Position numbers and translations under genes: made by a program. A stretch of 64,000 bases of DNA from Paraburkholderia solitsugae (GTDB taxonomy: Bacteria; Pseudomonadota; Gammaproteobacteria; Burkholderiales; Burkholderiaceae): assembly GCF_013177695.1 (NCBI RefSeq), contig NZ_WOEY01000110.1:1-64000 (forward strand), in the 5' to 3' direction. Within the stretch, counting starts at the first letter, position 1; each line of letters opens with the position of its first letter. Below, piece after piece: positions 26,232 to 34,979 of this stretch. The notes below the pieces were generated by a model. It saw only the letters and a program-made list of their open reading frames with translations. It was not told where the DNA came from and did no database searches.

Positions 26232-27382
26232 TGTACGTTGCCGTCAAGGGTGGAGAACGTGCGATCGAAGCGTCGTGGCGTATGCTCGACAAGGCACGCC
26301 GCGGCGATACGCGGCTGGCCGAACTCAGCGCCGCGCAGATTCGCGAACAATTGCGCCTCGCCGTCGCGCGAGTCATGACCGAGGGCTCGGTCTACGACGA
26401 AGAACTCGCCGCGCTCGCGATCAAACAGGCCGCGGGCGATCTGGTCGAAGCGATCTTTTTGTTGCGTGCCTATCGCACCACGTTGCCGCGTTTCGGCTAC
26501 ACGCAGGCGATCGACACGGAAGCCATGCAGGTGGAACGCCGCATTTCAGCCACGTTCAAGGACGTGCCCGGCGGCCAATTGCTCGGCGCGACTTACGATT
26601 ACACGCAACGTCTGCTGGATTTCGTGTTGCTCGCCGATGGCGATGGCGATGGCGGAGCCAATGCGACCGCCGCCCCGTCTTCCATCCAAACCGCGCAGTC
26701 CGCAGCCGAAGCCATGCCGCGCGTCGTCACCCTGCTCGACCAGGAAGGCTTGATCGAACAGGAACGCCCCACGCCGGAAGCACCGGAACCCGGTGACCTC
26801 TCGCGCGAACCGCTCGCGTTTCCCGCGAGCCGCGCCACGCGTTTGCAGAATCTCGCGCGCGGCGACGAAGGCTTCCTGCTCGCCATGGGCTACGCCACCC
26901 AACGGGGCTACGCGCATTCGCATCCGTTTGCCGGCGAGATCCGCTTCGGCACGATCGCCGTCGAAATGGAACTCGACGAGTTGGGCGAGACGGTCGAAAT
27001 CGGCGACATCGATGTGACTGAATGCCAGATGATCAACCAGTTCGCCGGCAGCGGCGACGTGCCGCCTGCTTTCACGCAAGGCTATGGCCTCGCGTTCGGA
27101 CACTCGGAACGCAAAGCGATGGCGATGGCGCTGGTGGACCGCGCATTGCGCGCTGAAGAACTCGGCGAAACGCTCGCGTCGCCGACGCAGGACATCGAGT
27201 TCATGCTCTCGCATAGCGATAACGTCGAGGCGTCCGGCTTCGTTCAGCATCTGAAATTGCCTCACTACGTCGACTTCCAGTCCGAACTCGAACTCGTAAG
27301 ACGCCTGCGCGCACAACACGGCGCAGAGGATAAAAGTCAGGACAAGGATCAGGATCAGGATCAGCAGGAGCAAGCCGCATGA
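26231..27382 (+). CDS. phnI: C-P lyase core subunit PhnI
   Basis: 383 aa from ATG 26231. Family pattern: MYVAVKGGERAI at the start, then RVMTEGSVYDEELAALAIKQAAGD and PFAGEIRFGTIAVEME. PhnI has the nucleosidase activity that couples phosphonate to the ribose of ATP. The C-terminal tail from about 365 is a low-complexity run of Lys/Asp/Gln (DKSQDKDQDQDQQEQ), a local addition. It overlaps phnJ by ATGA. Confidence 0.94.
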   Translation: MYVAVKGGERAIEASWRMLDKARRGDTRLAELSAAQIREQLRLAVARVMTEGSVYDEELAALAIKQAAGDLVEAIFLLRAYRTTLPRFGYTQAIDTEAMQVERRISATFKDVPGGQLLGATYDYTQRLLDFVLLADGDGDGGANATAAPSSIQTAQSAAEAMPRVVTLLDQEGLIEQERPTPEAPEPGDLSREPLAFPASRATRLQNLARGDEGFLLAMGYATQRGYAHSHPFAGEIRFGTIAVEMELDELGETVEIGDIDVTECQMINQFAGSGDVPPAFTQGYGLAFGHSERKAMAMALVDRALRAEELGETLASPTQDIEFMLSHSDNVEASGFVQHLKLPHYVDFQSELELVRRLRAQHGAEDKSQDKDQDQDQQEQAA

Positions 27383-28302
27383 ACGCGCCGGACACATCGC
27401 TCACCACTGCGTCGTACGACAGCGCCGCGGACGGCTACAACTTCGCCTACCTCGATGAACAGACCAAGCGCATGCTGCGCCGCGCGTTGCTCAAGGCGGT
27501 CGCCGTGCCGGGCTATCAGGTGCCGTTCGGCTCGCGCGAAATGCCCTTGCCGTATGGCTGGGGCACGGGCGGCATTCAGGTGACCGCGGCGATCATCGGC
27601 AAGAACGATACGCTGAAGGTCATCGATCAGGGCTCCGACGAAACCACCAACGCGGTCAACATCCGCCGCTTCTTCGCGCGAACCACGGGCGTGGCGACCA
27701 CGCGCCGCACGATCGAAGCAACGATCGTCCAGACACGCCACCGGATTCCCGAAGCGCCGCTCACCGATAAGCAGATTCTGGTCTATCAGGTGCCGATGCC
27801 CGAACCGTTATATCGACTGGAGCCGCGCGTCGCCGAATGCAAGAAGCTGCACGCATTGGCCGATTACGGGTTGATCAGTGTGAAGCTGTACGAGGACATC
27901 GTCCATCACGGCAGCATCGCCACCACGTACGACTATCCGGTGATGGTCAACCACCGCTATCTGAGCTCGCCGTCGCCGATTCCAAAGTTCGACAACCCGA
28001 AGATGCATATGAACCCCGCGCTGCAATTGTTCGGCGCCGGCCGCGAGCGGCGCATTTACGCCATCCCGCCGTACACCGCCGTGCGCAGTCTCGACTTCGA
28101 CGATCATCCATTCGAAGTGCAAAAGTGGCAGCACGCGTGTGCGCTGTGCGGATCGACGGAAAGCTTCCTCGACGAAATGATCGTCGACGACGCCGGCAAG
28201 CGCATGTTCGTTTGCTCGGATAGCGACTACTGCCATGAACGCCGCGGCGATCAGGACCTCGAGCTGCCGTCTTACGAAGCGCGCAAAGGAGAAACCGCAT
28301 GA
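27379..28302 (+). CDS. phnJ: C-P lyase radical SAM subunit PhnJ
   Basis: 307 aa. Cysteines at 254, 257, 279 and 285 (CALC ... VCSDSDYC) reproduce the C-x2-C-x21-C-x5-C spacing of Escherichia PhnJ, which binds the [4Fe-4S] cluster and provides the thiyl radical Cys. The N-terminal SYDSAADGYNFAYLDEQTKRMLRRA is typical. It breaks the C-P bond of 5-phosphoribosyl 1-phosphonate to release an alkane. It is linked to phnI and phnK by ATGA overlaps. Confidence 0.95.
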   Translation: MNAPDTSLTTASYDSAADGYNFAYLDEQTKRMLRRALLKAVAVPGYQVPFGSREMPLPYGWGTGGIQVTAAIIGKNDTLKVIDQGSDETTNAVNIRRFFARTTGVATTRRTIEATIVQTRHRIPEAPLTDKQILVYQVPMPEPLYRLEPRVAECKKLHALADYGLISVKLYEDIVHHGSIATTYDYPVMVNHRYLSSPSPIPKFDNPKMHMNPALQLFGAGRERRIYAIPPYTAVRSLDFDDHPFEVQKWQHACALCGSTESFLDEMIVDDAGKRMFVCSDSDYCHERRGDQDLELPSYEARKGETA

Positions 28303-29069
28303 CGCCGCTGTTGAGCGCCCGTTCGCTCACCAAACAATATGGCGGCCGCAACGGCTGCAGGAACGTCAGCTTCGATCTGTATCCTGGCGAGGTGCTGTGC
28401 ATCGTCGGCGAATCCGGCTCGGGCAAGACCACGCTGCTCAATGCACTCGCCCTGAAAACTGAAACCGATCGCGGCTCGCTCCACTACACGGCCACCCATG
28501 GCGAAAAACTCGATTTGCTTGCCTTGTCCGAACCGCGCCGGCGTCTGTTGATGCGTACCGAGTGGGGTTTCGTGCAGCAGAATCCGCGCGACGGCCTGCG
28601 AAGCGGCGTCTCCGCCGGCGCAAATATCGGCGAGCCGTTGATGGCCGTCGGTGCCCGCCACTACGGCAATATCCGCCACACGGCGACGCAGTGGATGGAG
28701 CGCGTCGAACTCGACGCCACACGCATCGACGAATTACCTTCAGCGTTTTCCGGCGGCATGCAGCAGCGTTTGCAAATCGCGCGTAATCTCGTCACCGGTC
28801 CACGCCTCGTCTTCATGGACGAGCCGACTGCCGGTCTCGACGTCTCGGTGCAGGCGCGCCTGCTCGATTTGCTGCGCACGTTGACGTCCACACTGCATCT
28901 GTCGGTGCTGATCGTGACGCACGATATCGGCGTGGCGCGCCTGCTTGCGCATCGCCTGATGGTCATGCAAGGCGGCGAAGTGGTCGAGGCCGGATTGACG
29001 GACCAGGTGCTCGACGATCCGCAGCATCCATACACGCAAACGCTGGTTTCCTCGGTTCTGCCGGTTTGA
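28299..29069 (+). CDS. phnK: C-P lyase ABC-type ATPase PhnK
   Basis: 256 aa. Walker A GESGSGKTT, signature SAFSGGMQQRLQIAR, Walker B RLVFMDEPTAGLD and the switch His in THDIGVARL are all present. PhnK binds the PhnGHIJ core rather than a membrane transporter. It follows phnJ with an ATGA overlap. Confidence 0.93.
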   Translation: MTPLLSARSLTKQYGGRNGCRNVSFDLYPGEVLCIVGESGSGKTTLLNALALKTETDRGSLHYTATHGEKLDLLALSEPRRRLLMRTEWGFVQQNPRDGLRSGVSAGANIGEPLMAVGARHYGNIRHTATQWMERVELDATRIDELPSAFSGGMQQRLQIARNLVTGPRLVFMDEPTAGLDVSVQARLLDLLRTLTSTLHLSVLIVTHDIGVARLLAHRLMVMQGGEVVEAGLTDQVLDDPQHPYTQTLVSSVLPV

Positions 29070-29077
29070 GGCTCACA

Positions 29078-29845
29078 ATGCGATCCATTGAAACAAGCAA
29101 GGAATCACACGCCGCTGAACGCGCGTTCAGCGAGAACGATGCACTGATGCTGCGCGCGGTCGACATTGGCAAGACCTTCACGCTGCACGGCCAGGGCGGC
29201 GTGCAGATCGAAGCGCTCGCAGGCGTGTCGCTCGAGGTTGAACGCGGCGAGTGTGTCGTGCTGGTCGGGCCTTCAGGCGCCGGCAAGAGTACGCTGCTGC
29301 GCTGTTTGTACGGCAACTACCTGGCCAGTACAGGCTCGATTGCGATTCGCGACGCGGCGGCGGATGACAAGCCGCCGGTGTCGATCACCGGCGCCGAGCC
29401 GCACGACGTGTTGCGCCTGCGCCGCGGCGTGGTCGGCTACGTCAGCCAGTTTCTGCGCGTGATTCCGCGCGTGCCGACGCTCACGCTCGTCGCCGAACCG
29501 CTCCTGTCACGCGGCGTGGCCGACGACGAAGCCCGTGCGCGTGCGGCTGCCCTGCTGGCGAGGTTGAACGTGCCCGAGCGGCTGTGGTCGTTAGCGCCTG
29601 CCACCTTCTCCGGCGGCGAACAGCAGCGCGTGAACATCGCCCGCGGGTTGATCGCCGGGCATCCGCTGCTGCTGCTCGACGAGCCGACAGCCTCGCTCGA
29701 CGCGGAGAACCGTGACGTGGTCGCCGATCTGATCGTCGAAGCACGCGAGCGTGGCGCGGCGATCGTCGGCATCTTTCACGACGAAGATACCCGCAGCAAG
29801 GTCGCCACGCGCCGCCTCGAACTCCAGCCGCCGCTGCGTCACTAA
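29078..29845 (+). CDS. phnL: C-P lyase ABC-type ATPase PhnL
   Basis: 255 aa from ATG 29078, with GAGG at 29068-29071. Walker A GPSGAGKST, signature TFSGGEQQRVNIARG, Walker B LLLLDEPTASLD and switch His in IFHDED are present. The N-terminal extension of about 25 residues is longer than usual; a later Met at MLRAVDIG is possible. PhnL is needed for C-P lyase function with PhnK. Confidence 0.91.
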   Translation: MRSIETSKESHAAERAFSENDALMLRAVDIGKTFTLHGQGGVQIEALAGVSLEVERGECVVLVGPSGAGKSTLLRCLYGNYLASTGSIAIRDAAADDKPPVSITGAEPHDVLRLRRGVVGYVSQFLRVIPRVPTLTLVAEPLLSRGVADDEARARAAALLARLNVPERLWSLAPATFSGGEQQRVNIARGLIAGHPLLLLDEPTASLDAENRDVVADLIVEARERGAAIVGIFHDEDTRSKVATRRLELQPPLRH

Positions 29846-29879
29846 TTGACACGAAACGGCACTAAACTGAACCACAGAG

Positions 29880-29918
29880 CTGAAACATTGAGTCGAAGCA
29901 CCGGGTCGAAACACTGCG
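29880..29918. repeat. Degenerate 13-bp tandem repeat between phnL and phnM
   Basis: Three units: CTGAAACATTGAG (starting at 29880), TCGAAGCACCGGG and TCGAAACACTGCG. They lie in the only sizeable gap (107 bp) of the phnG-M run. Confidence 0.45.
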
Positions 29919-29952
29919 GTGCCCCACTCAAGACAGACTACGGAGCAAGTCG

Positions 29953-31086
29953 ATGTTGATCAAAAACGCTCGCATCGTGACGCGAGACGAAGTATTTACC
30001 GGCATGCTACGCATCGAAGACGGGGTGATTCGCGACGTCGAGCGTGGCACGACCTCGGCGCGCGAAGCAGAAGATTGGGACGGCGACTATCTGTTGCCGG
30101 GCCTGATCGAACTGCACACGGACAACCTCGAGAAGCATCTGGCGCCGCGGCCGGGCGTGCAATGGAATACCGATGCCGCCTTCGTGATCCACGACGCGCA
30201 AGTCGCGGCGGCCGGCATCACCACGGTGTTCGATTCCCTCGCAATCGGTTCGCGCTCGAACGTCGGGCTGCGCGGCCGCGATCTGCAAACGCAATGCGCC
30301 GAATCCCTCACGCGCTTCTCCGAACGCAAGCTGCTGCGCGCCGAACACTTTCTGCATCTGCGCTGCGAAATCGCCACCGCCGATGTCGTGGAGGTATTCG
30401 ATTCGTTGTGCGCGCATCCGTTGCTGCGGCTTGCCTCGGTGATGGACCACACGCCCGGCCAACGTCAATGGCACGACCGCGAACAATGGCGCCGCTTTCA
30501 GGAGCGCAACGGCAAGCTGACTGACGAACACGTGGCGACCGCGCTGGCCGAACTGTCCCTGGAACAGGAACGTTACGCCGACGTGCATCGCCACGAGATC
30601 GTCGCGCGCTGCAAGCGGCTCGGCATTCCGGTGGCGAGCCATGACGACACGCTGATCGAGCACGTCGAACAGGCCAAGGCCGAAGGCATCGTGCTGGCCG
30701 AATTCCCGACCACCCGCATCGCCGCCGAGGCGGCACGCGAGCACGGTATTTCGACCATCATGGGCGCGCCGAATATCGTGCGCGGCGGCTCGCACTCCGG
30801 CAACGTGTCGGCCCTCGAACTGGCGCAAGCGGACTTGCTCGATATTCTGTCGTCGGACTACGTGCCGTCCAGTTTGCTGACTGCCGTGTTCGAGTTGGTT
30901 CGCAAGGCCGGCTGGACCCTGCCACGCGCCATGGCGACTGTGTCGGCCGAACCGGCCCGCACCGCCGGGTTGCACGACCGCGGTTCCATCGAGCCGGGTT
31001 TGCGCGCGGATTTCGTGCGCGTGACGATGCTGGACACGCTGCCGGTGCCGCGCGCGACGTATCGCGCCGGCGCGCGGATCGTTTGA
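29953..31086 (+). CDS. phnM: Ribophosphonate triphosphate hydrolase
   Basis: 377 aa from ATG 29953, with GGAG seven bases ahead. Amidohydrolase-superfamily TIM barrel: LLPGLIELHTDNLEKH carries the first metal ligands, HDDTLIEHV and GAPNIVRGGSHSGN follow, and the N-terminal MLIKNARIVTRDE and C-terminal segments form the small beta domain. It removes diphosphate from ribose-1-phosphonate 5-triphosphate. Confidence 0.93.
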   Translation: MLIKNARIVTRDEVFTGMLRIEDGVIRDVERGTTSAREAEDWDGDYLLPGLIELHTDNLEKHLAPRPGVQWNTDAAFVIHDAQVAAAGITTVFDSLAIGSRSNVGLRGRDLQTQCAESLTRFSERKLLRAEHFLHLRCEIATADVVEVFDSLCAHPLLRLASVMDHTPGQRQWHDREQWRRFQERNGKLTDEHVATALAELSLEQERYADVHRHEIVARCKRLGIPVASHDDTLIEHVEQAKAEGIVLAEFPTTRIAAEAAREHGISTIMGAPNIVRGGSHSGNVSALELAQADLLDILSSDYVPSSLLTAVFELVRKAGWTLPRAMATVSAEPARTAGLHDRGSIEPGLRADFVRVTMLDTLPVPRATYRAGARIV

Positions 31087-31094
31087 CGATGTTT

Positions 31095-31385
31095 TCAGGC
31101 CTCGCTGGGCGTGGGCAGCAACGGTTCTACCGCGGCCCAACGCGTCCAGCCTGGCGTCCTGTCTGGCGCTTCAACGCGCAGCGTGCGGGAACCGTCGCCA
31201 AACACGAGCGATTCGATATTGAACGCGCTTGCCTCGGGAACGCCCGCTTCGCGCACGTGTCCGGATTGATAGGTGAAACTGAGATTGCCTTCGCGCAACA
31301 AGTCGAGGTAGGTGTCGAAGTCAGCAGTTGAAGAACGTGTGGCCCAACGATTCAGCAGGGTGGCGGCGATTTCGGCGTCGTACAT
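31095..31385 (-). CDS. Small conserved-looking protein of unknown function
   Basis: 96 aa, convergent with phnM (8 bp between stops). GAGAGGAC lies ahead of ATG 31385, so it is probably translated. It has no signal peptide, membrane segment or motif that I recognise. The composition is ordinary for the genome. Position suggests no clear link to phosphonate use. Confidence 0.55.
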   Translation of the reverse strand: MYDAEIAATLLNRWATRSSTADFDTYLDLLREGNLSFTYQSGHVREAGVPEASAFNIESLVFGDGSRTLRVEAPDRTPGWTRWAAVEPLLPTPSEA

Positions 31386-31491
31386 GCTGGTCCTCTCTGG
31401 ACATAAGCCGTATCCCGACTATAGCTGAAAAACAGGCAGCGTGCTGCATCGCACCATTGCTTGCTCACAACACCTCACTACACTCCTGCCT

Positions 31492-32256
31492 ATGACTGCT
31501 CGCGCTTCAAACCATCATTCTCCGCGCATGTCTTGCATCATCTGCGCCTACAACGAGGCGCCCCGCATCGGCACCGTGCTGGCCGTGGCCTGCGCCCATC
31601 CTTTGCTCGGCGAGATCATCGTGGTGGACGACGGGTCGACCGACGGCACGGCTGAAATAGTCGAAGGCTTCGCGTCCGTCCGACTGATTCGATGTACGGA
31701 AAATCGTGGCAAAAGCGCCGCCATGGCAGCCGGAATCGCCGCGGCGCAAGGTGAGTTGCTCATGCTGCTCGATGCCGATCTGAAAGGGCTGACCATCGAG
31801 GGTATCAGCGCACTCGCCACGCCCGTTTTGCAAGGCAAGGCGCAAGTCAGCCTCAGCCTGCGCCAGAACAGCCTGCTGGCGTTTCGCGCGATTGGCCTCG
31901 ATTTCGTCTCCGGCGAACGGGTCGTCACCAAAGCGCTGCTGAGCGAAGTCTTGCTGGAGGTTCACGGCATGCCGCGCTTCGGGGTCGAGGTGTTCATGAA
32001 CCGTCGCATCATCGAACGCAACCTGCCCATCGCGGTCACTCACTGGCCACACGTCACTCAGGCACGCAAAACCGAGAAGCTCGGTTACTGGAAAGGCCTG
32101 CGCGCGGAATGGCGCATGATCGCCGACCTTTTCAAGGCGGTGTATCCGCTCGCGCTGATTTCACAAACCTTTCAGATGCTTCGCTTGCGGATTGACCACG
32201 GCCCACGGGCGAGCTTTGCGGCACGCATGCGCAGAGTGTCCGATAGTCCGCGCTGA
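31492..32256 (+). CDS. Family 2 glycosyltransferase
   Basis: About 254 aa from ATG 31492; a GTG at 31441 or ATG 31528 are alternatives, none with a clear ribosome site. The GT-A fold is shown by MSCIICAYNEAPRIGTVL, VVDDGSTDGTAEI and the metal-binding LLDADLKGL. It resembles DPM1-like polyprenol glycosyltransferases, but the usual C-terminal membrane segments are absent. It may glycosylate a lipid carrier or envelope polymer; the acceptor is unknown. Confidence 0.75.
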   Translation: MTARASNHHSPRMSCIICAYNEAPRIGTVLAVACAHPLLGEIIVVDDGSTDGTAEIVEGFASVRLIRCTENRGKSAAMAAGIAAAQGELLMLLDADLKGLTIEGISALATPVLQGKAQVSLSLRQNSLLAFRAIGLDFVSGERVVTKALLSEVLLEVHGMPRFGVEVFMNRRIIERNLPIAVTHWPHVTQARKTEKLGYWKGLRAEWRMIADLFKAVYPLALISQTFQMLRLRIDHGPRASFAARMRRVSDSPR

Positions 32257-32301
32257 AGCGCTGAAGCGCTGATCGAACCTGGCGAACCCGGCGAACCACC
32301 C
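32251..32301. repeat. Two short tandem repeats at the glycosyltransferase stop
   Basis: CGCTGAAG twice then CGCTGATC (32251-32274, 8-bp unit, containing the stop TGA). Next come GAACCTGGC, GAACCCGGC and GAACCACCC (32275-32301, 9-bp unit). Two arrays with different periods lie back to back. Confidence 0.65.
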
Positions 32302-32329
32302 CGCCCCGTTCGCGCCCAGCCTTAAGCGC

Positions 32330-33394
32330 TCAGTCGGCGGCCGGCAGCGGGTTGCGTCCCCTCGTCGCCAGCGCAACAAAACCTGCCGCCCCCAGCACCA
32401 GGGGGCTGTAAAGCGTCGCAAAGCGCCACAGCACCAGCGCTGTCGCGATGCTCGCGCGGGGCACCCAAGTCGCGAATGCGGCCGCGAGCGCGATATCGCC
32501 GGTGCCGCCGCCAGCGGGCACACCGGTCCACAACGCGGCATGCAGAGCGACCGCCTGCACGGCCAGCACGAAACCTAACGGCAGACGGTAACCGAGTTCG
32601 CGCAAGATAAACCAGAGGGCGCCATAGCGAAGCAACCACTGGAGCGTCGTCAGCAGGCACAACGCGGCAAGCCGCCACTTGGGTCCGGCGACCAGTTCCA
32701 GCCATTGCCGGCGAACACTGTGGAAAAACCTGCGCAACCTCGTGCGGCGCGTGTTGAGCCAATGAACGCGCCGGCCTGCGGCGTCCAACGCCGTCGCCAC
32801 ACGCCGACGGTTCATCCAGCAGACACCGGTCAGGCATGCAACGCCGGCCAGCACGCCGAACACGAGCGGCGCACTCTCGCGCGGAACCACTTGCGTCAGC
32901 GGCCCGAATGCGAACAACAGGGACACCGGTACGGCGGTCGTGAAGAACGCGAGATCGAGTGCCTGATCCGCACCGACGACCGTCGTCGCGAGCGACCAGG
33001 ATGCTCCAGCGCGCTGCAGCAGGCCGATGTTGACCCCATAGCCCGCCGCACCCAACGGAGAAGCCAGGAAGGCGAAATCGGTCGCCAGCGTGATGGCGAA
33101 AGTGCGCAGGAAACTGACCCGGAGTCCGAGCGCGGTCTGCATCAGTTGTAGCTTGCCGGCCTTTGCCATCGCGCTGACTGCCGCACTCGCGGCCAGCGCG
33201 GCGAACACGTAGAGGGAGACCTGACGCAGCCCGCCGAGCGCCGCGTGCGAATTGAGAACGAAAGGCGCGCCGACGGCAAGGCCGACACCGGCAAGCGCCA
33301 CCAACACTGCCGCTTTACGCGTATGTGATCTGATCAACGAGGGCCTCAGCGAGTACAGCCTGGCCCTGCTTTCTCCGCACGATGCAGCCCGCAT
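32330..33394 (-). CDS. LPG-synthase-type integral membrane protein (UPF0104)
   Basis: 354 aa with about eight hydrophobic helices. TSPLGAAGYGVNIGLLQ-like and GVPAGGGTGDIALAAAFATW segments fit the flippase-like lysylphosphatidylglycerol synthase membrane domain, here without the cytosolic aminoacyl-transferase domain. Such stand-alone domains may move lipids or lipid-linked molecules. It is convergent with the glycosyltransferase, a common pairing but not proof of joint work. Confidence 0.72.
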   Translation of the reverse strand: MRAASCGESRARLYSLRPSLIRSHTRKAAVLVALAGVGLAVGAPFVLNSHAALGGLRQVSLYVFAALAASAAVSAMAKAGKLQLMQTALGLRVSFLRTFAITLATDFAFLASPLGAAGYGVNIGLLQRAGASWSLATTVVGADQALDLAFFTTAVPVSLLFAFGPLTQVVPRESAPLVFGVLAGVACLTGVCWMNRRRVATALDAAGRRVHWLNTRRTRLRRFFHSVRRQWLELVAGPKWRLAALCLLTTLQWLLRYGALWFILRELGYRLPLGFVLAVQAVALHAALWTGVPAGGGTGDIALAAAFATWVPRASIATALVLWRFATLYSPLVLGAAGFVALATRGRNPLPAAD

Positions 33395-33466
33395 GGCGCT
33401 GCGTCACACGTGAAATCGAGGCCGTCGGAGGCCTCATGATAATCGGTCGAAGCTGCGTTTTCGTGA

Positions 33467-33913
33467 CTAACGGGCTGACGGCAACTGCCCCCATGCGACC
33501 AGTACCTGCTGAATGCTGCGAGCGTAGGCGTCGCGCTCCTTCGGCGACTCCGAGTGGTACGCGCCGATCGCGCGCCAGGTATTACCGTGCTTGACCATCT
33601 TCTGCTTCAGCAGCCAGGCGGCCACGTAGACGTTCACACACGGGTCGGTCAACGCGCGGTGCGGGACACCCTCGCGCGCGAGGTCACCGAAATGAATCGA
33701 ATTGATCTGTGACTGGCCGACGTCGATCGAACCGTTTGCATTCTGATGTATTGCGCTCGGGTTGCCCTTCGATTCGTACCACGCAACGGCACGCAGTATC
33801 CACGGGTTGACGCCCTGATAAGCCGCAGCCTCGTTGAAGCAATCGTCGGCCGCATGGGCCGCGCCGCACATCGACAGCCACGCTAGCGCGGTGCAGAAGA
33901 GTTTCAAGGACAC
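33467..33913 (-). CDS. Lytic transglycosylase (SLT domain), secreted
   Basis: 148 aa from GTG 33913, chosen because AAGGA stands ahead at good spacing. A signal peptide (to about residue 21, AHA-AD) is followed by an SLT fold: catalytic Glu in AVAWYESKGNPSA, then GSIDVGQSQINS and IGAYHS. It resembles IagB/PilT-type peptidoglycan hydrolases that open the wall for an envelope machine. It is third in a run after two small exported proteins. Confidence 0.83.
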   Translation of the reverse strand: MSLKLFCTALAWLSMCGAAHAADDCFNEAAAYQGVNPWILRAVAWYESKGNPSAIHQNANGSIDVGQSQINSIHFGDLAREGVPHRALTDPCVNVYVAAWLLKQKMVKHGNTWRAIGAYHSESPKERDAYARSIQQVLVAWGQLPSAR

Positions 33914-33933
33914 GATTCATCCTTCCGCTTCAT

Positions 33934-33966
33934 AGCGACAAAGTAGCGACAAAATAGCGGCAAAAG
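33934..33966. repeat. 11-bp tandem repeat, three units
   Basis: AGCGACAAAGT, AGCGACAAAAT, AGCGGCAAAAG, lying between the transglycosylase start (33913) and the stop of the next gene (33991). Confidence 0.7.
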
Positions 33967-33990
33967 GGGTGAGCTCACGCCGCTGCCGAA

Positions 33991-34347
33991 TTACTTGACC
34001 AACGCCTGATCGATCTGCCGTTGCACGGAGTCGAGGTACGTATGCGAAGCATCGGACACGACGAGCCGGACAGCCGGCATCGGCGGCCCCCGGTGTTCCT
34101 GCATCTGCATCGGCACACGCGACTTCTTTCGATGCGGCGACGGCTTCACCGGCAAGTCATCATCACTGCCGCTCGACGGCGGCAGCATCGCGAGCGTTGG
34201 CAACGGCGGATAAACCTTGTCCGCCGCCGCGGGAAACGCATTGGCCGACTGCAGGATCGTTCCCGGCGGGTCCGCGAAGGCCGGCGTCGCCAGAAGTGTT
34301 GCCGCCGCCAGTAAAGACACCCGAACCATCACGATGGCCTCCTTCAT
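33991..34347 (-). CDS. Small exported proline-rich protein
   Basis: 118 aa. A signal peptide (VSLLAAATLLATPAFA) is followed by a Pro-rich middle with a basic patch (SPHRKKSR) and a C-terminal helix-like end (YLDSVQRQIDQALVK). The start overlaps the lipoprotein stop in ATGA. The family is not recognised. The layout suggests a periplasmic adaptor in the same envelope unit as the lipoprotein and transglycosylase. Confidence 0.6.
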   Translation of the reverse strand: MKEAIVMVRVSLLAAATLLATPAFADPPGTILQSANAFPAAADKVYPPLPTLAMLPPSSGSDDDLPVKPSPHRKKSRVPMQMQEHRGPPMPAVRLVVSDASHTYLDSVQRQIDQALVK

Positions 34348-34709
34348 TGCACCGTCCTGATCGACACGCTATAGGGCTGACCCAAGCCGGCGGTCCGGTT
34401 TTCGAAACTCACCTTCGACATGCGCTGCACGGGGACGCCCTTCCATACCGCCTGGTTCAGGTACGCGAAGTCCTGGCCCAGCGCAGTGACCAGCACGACC
34501 GTGGATTGCTGCTGCGCGGCAGCCAGCGCGCCTGCCTTGGCGAGTACGGCGGAGAGCTGCGGGTCATGTGCCCCGAGCGCATCCGGCGGAATCTCGAAGC
34601 TGATGACCTCGTTCGGCGCCTTGTCGCTACGTGCCGCATTCTGCGCAGGCATCTGTGCGCATCCGGCCAACGCGAGAACGGCTACCAAAAACCACACCTG
34701 TCGCTTCAC
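34344..34709 (-). CDS. Small lipoprotein
   Basis: 121 aa from GTG 34709, preceded by GGAG. Signal peptide with lipobox LAGC (Cys 17), then a mature domain of about 100 residues of mixed alpha/beta content. It reminds me of short pilus- or secretion-linked lipoproteins, but I cannot name a family. It is first of three same-strand genes ending with the transglycosylase. Confidence 0.62.
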   Translation of the reverse strand: MKRQVWFLVAVLALAGCAQMPAQNAARSDKAPNEVISFEIPPDALGAHDPQLSAVLAKAGALAAAQQQSTVVLVTALGQDFAYLNQAVWKGVPVQRMSKVSFENRTAGLGQPYSVSIRTVQ

Positions 34710-34979
34710 ACCTGTCTCCAGTCAATCCCGTTGCTGTAACGATGTTTTCGGCAAGCCCGCGTCAAAAGTTGATAGGTCGAAAACGCATTGGCGAAAATCA
34801 AACAGAGTTACCTCAAGATCCGCGCAAACGATTGCGTCGGCGCTCGACGAAGCGCCGATCGAGGCAAAGTTGCCTCGGGTTTTGGGTGGGTTATTCGTAT
34901 GATTAATGCGCTCGACAATCGGACCGAGTGGCATCGGGACCTCGCGCAGATGGCTGCGCATCGCCTTCTTATCCGCGCT

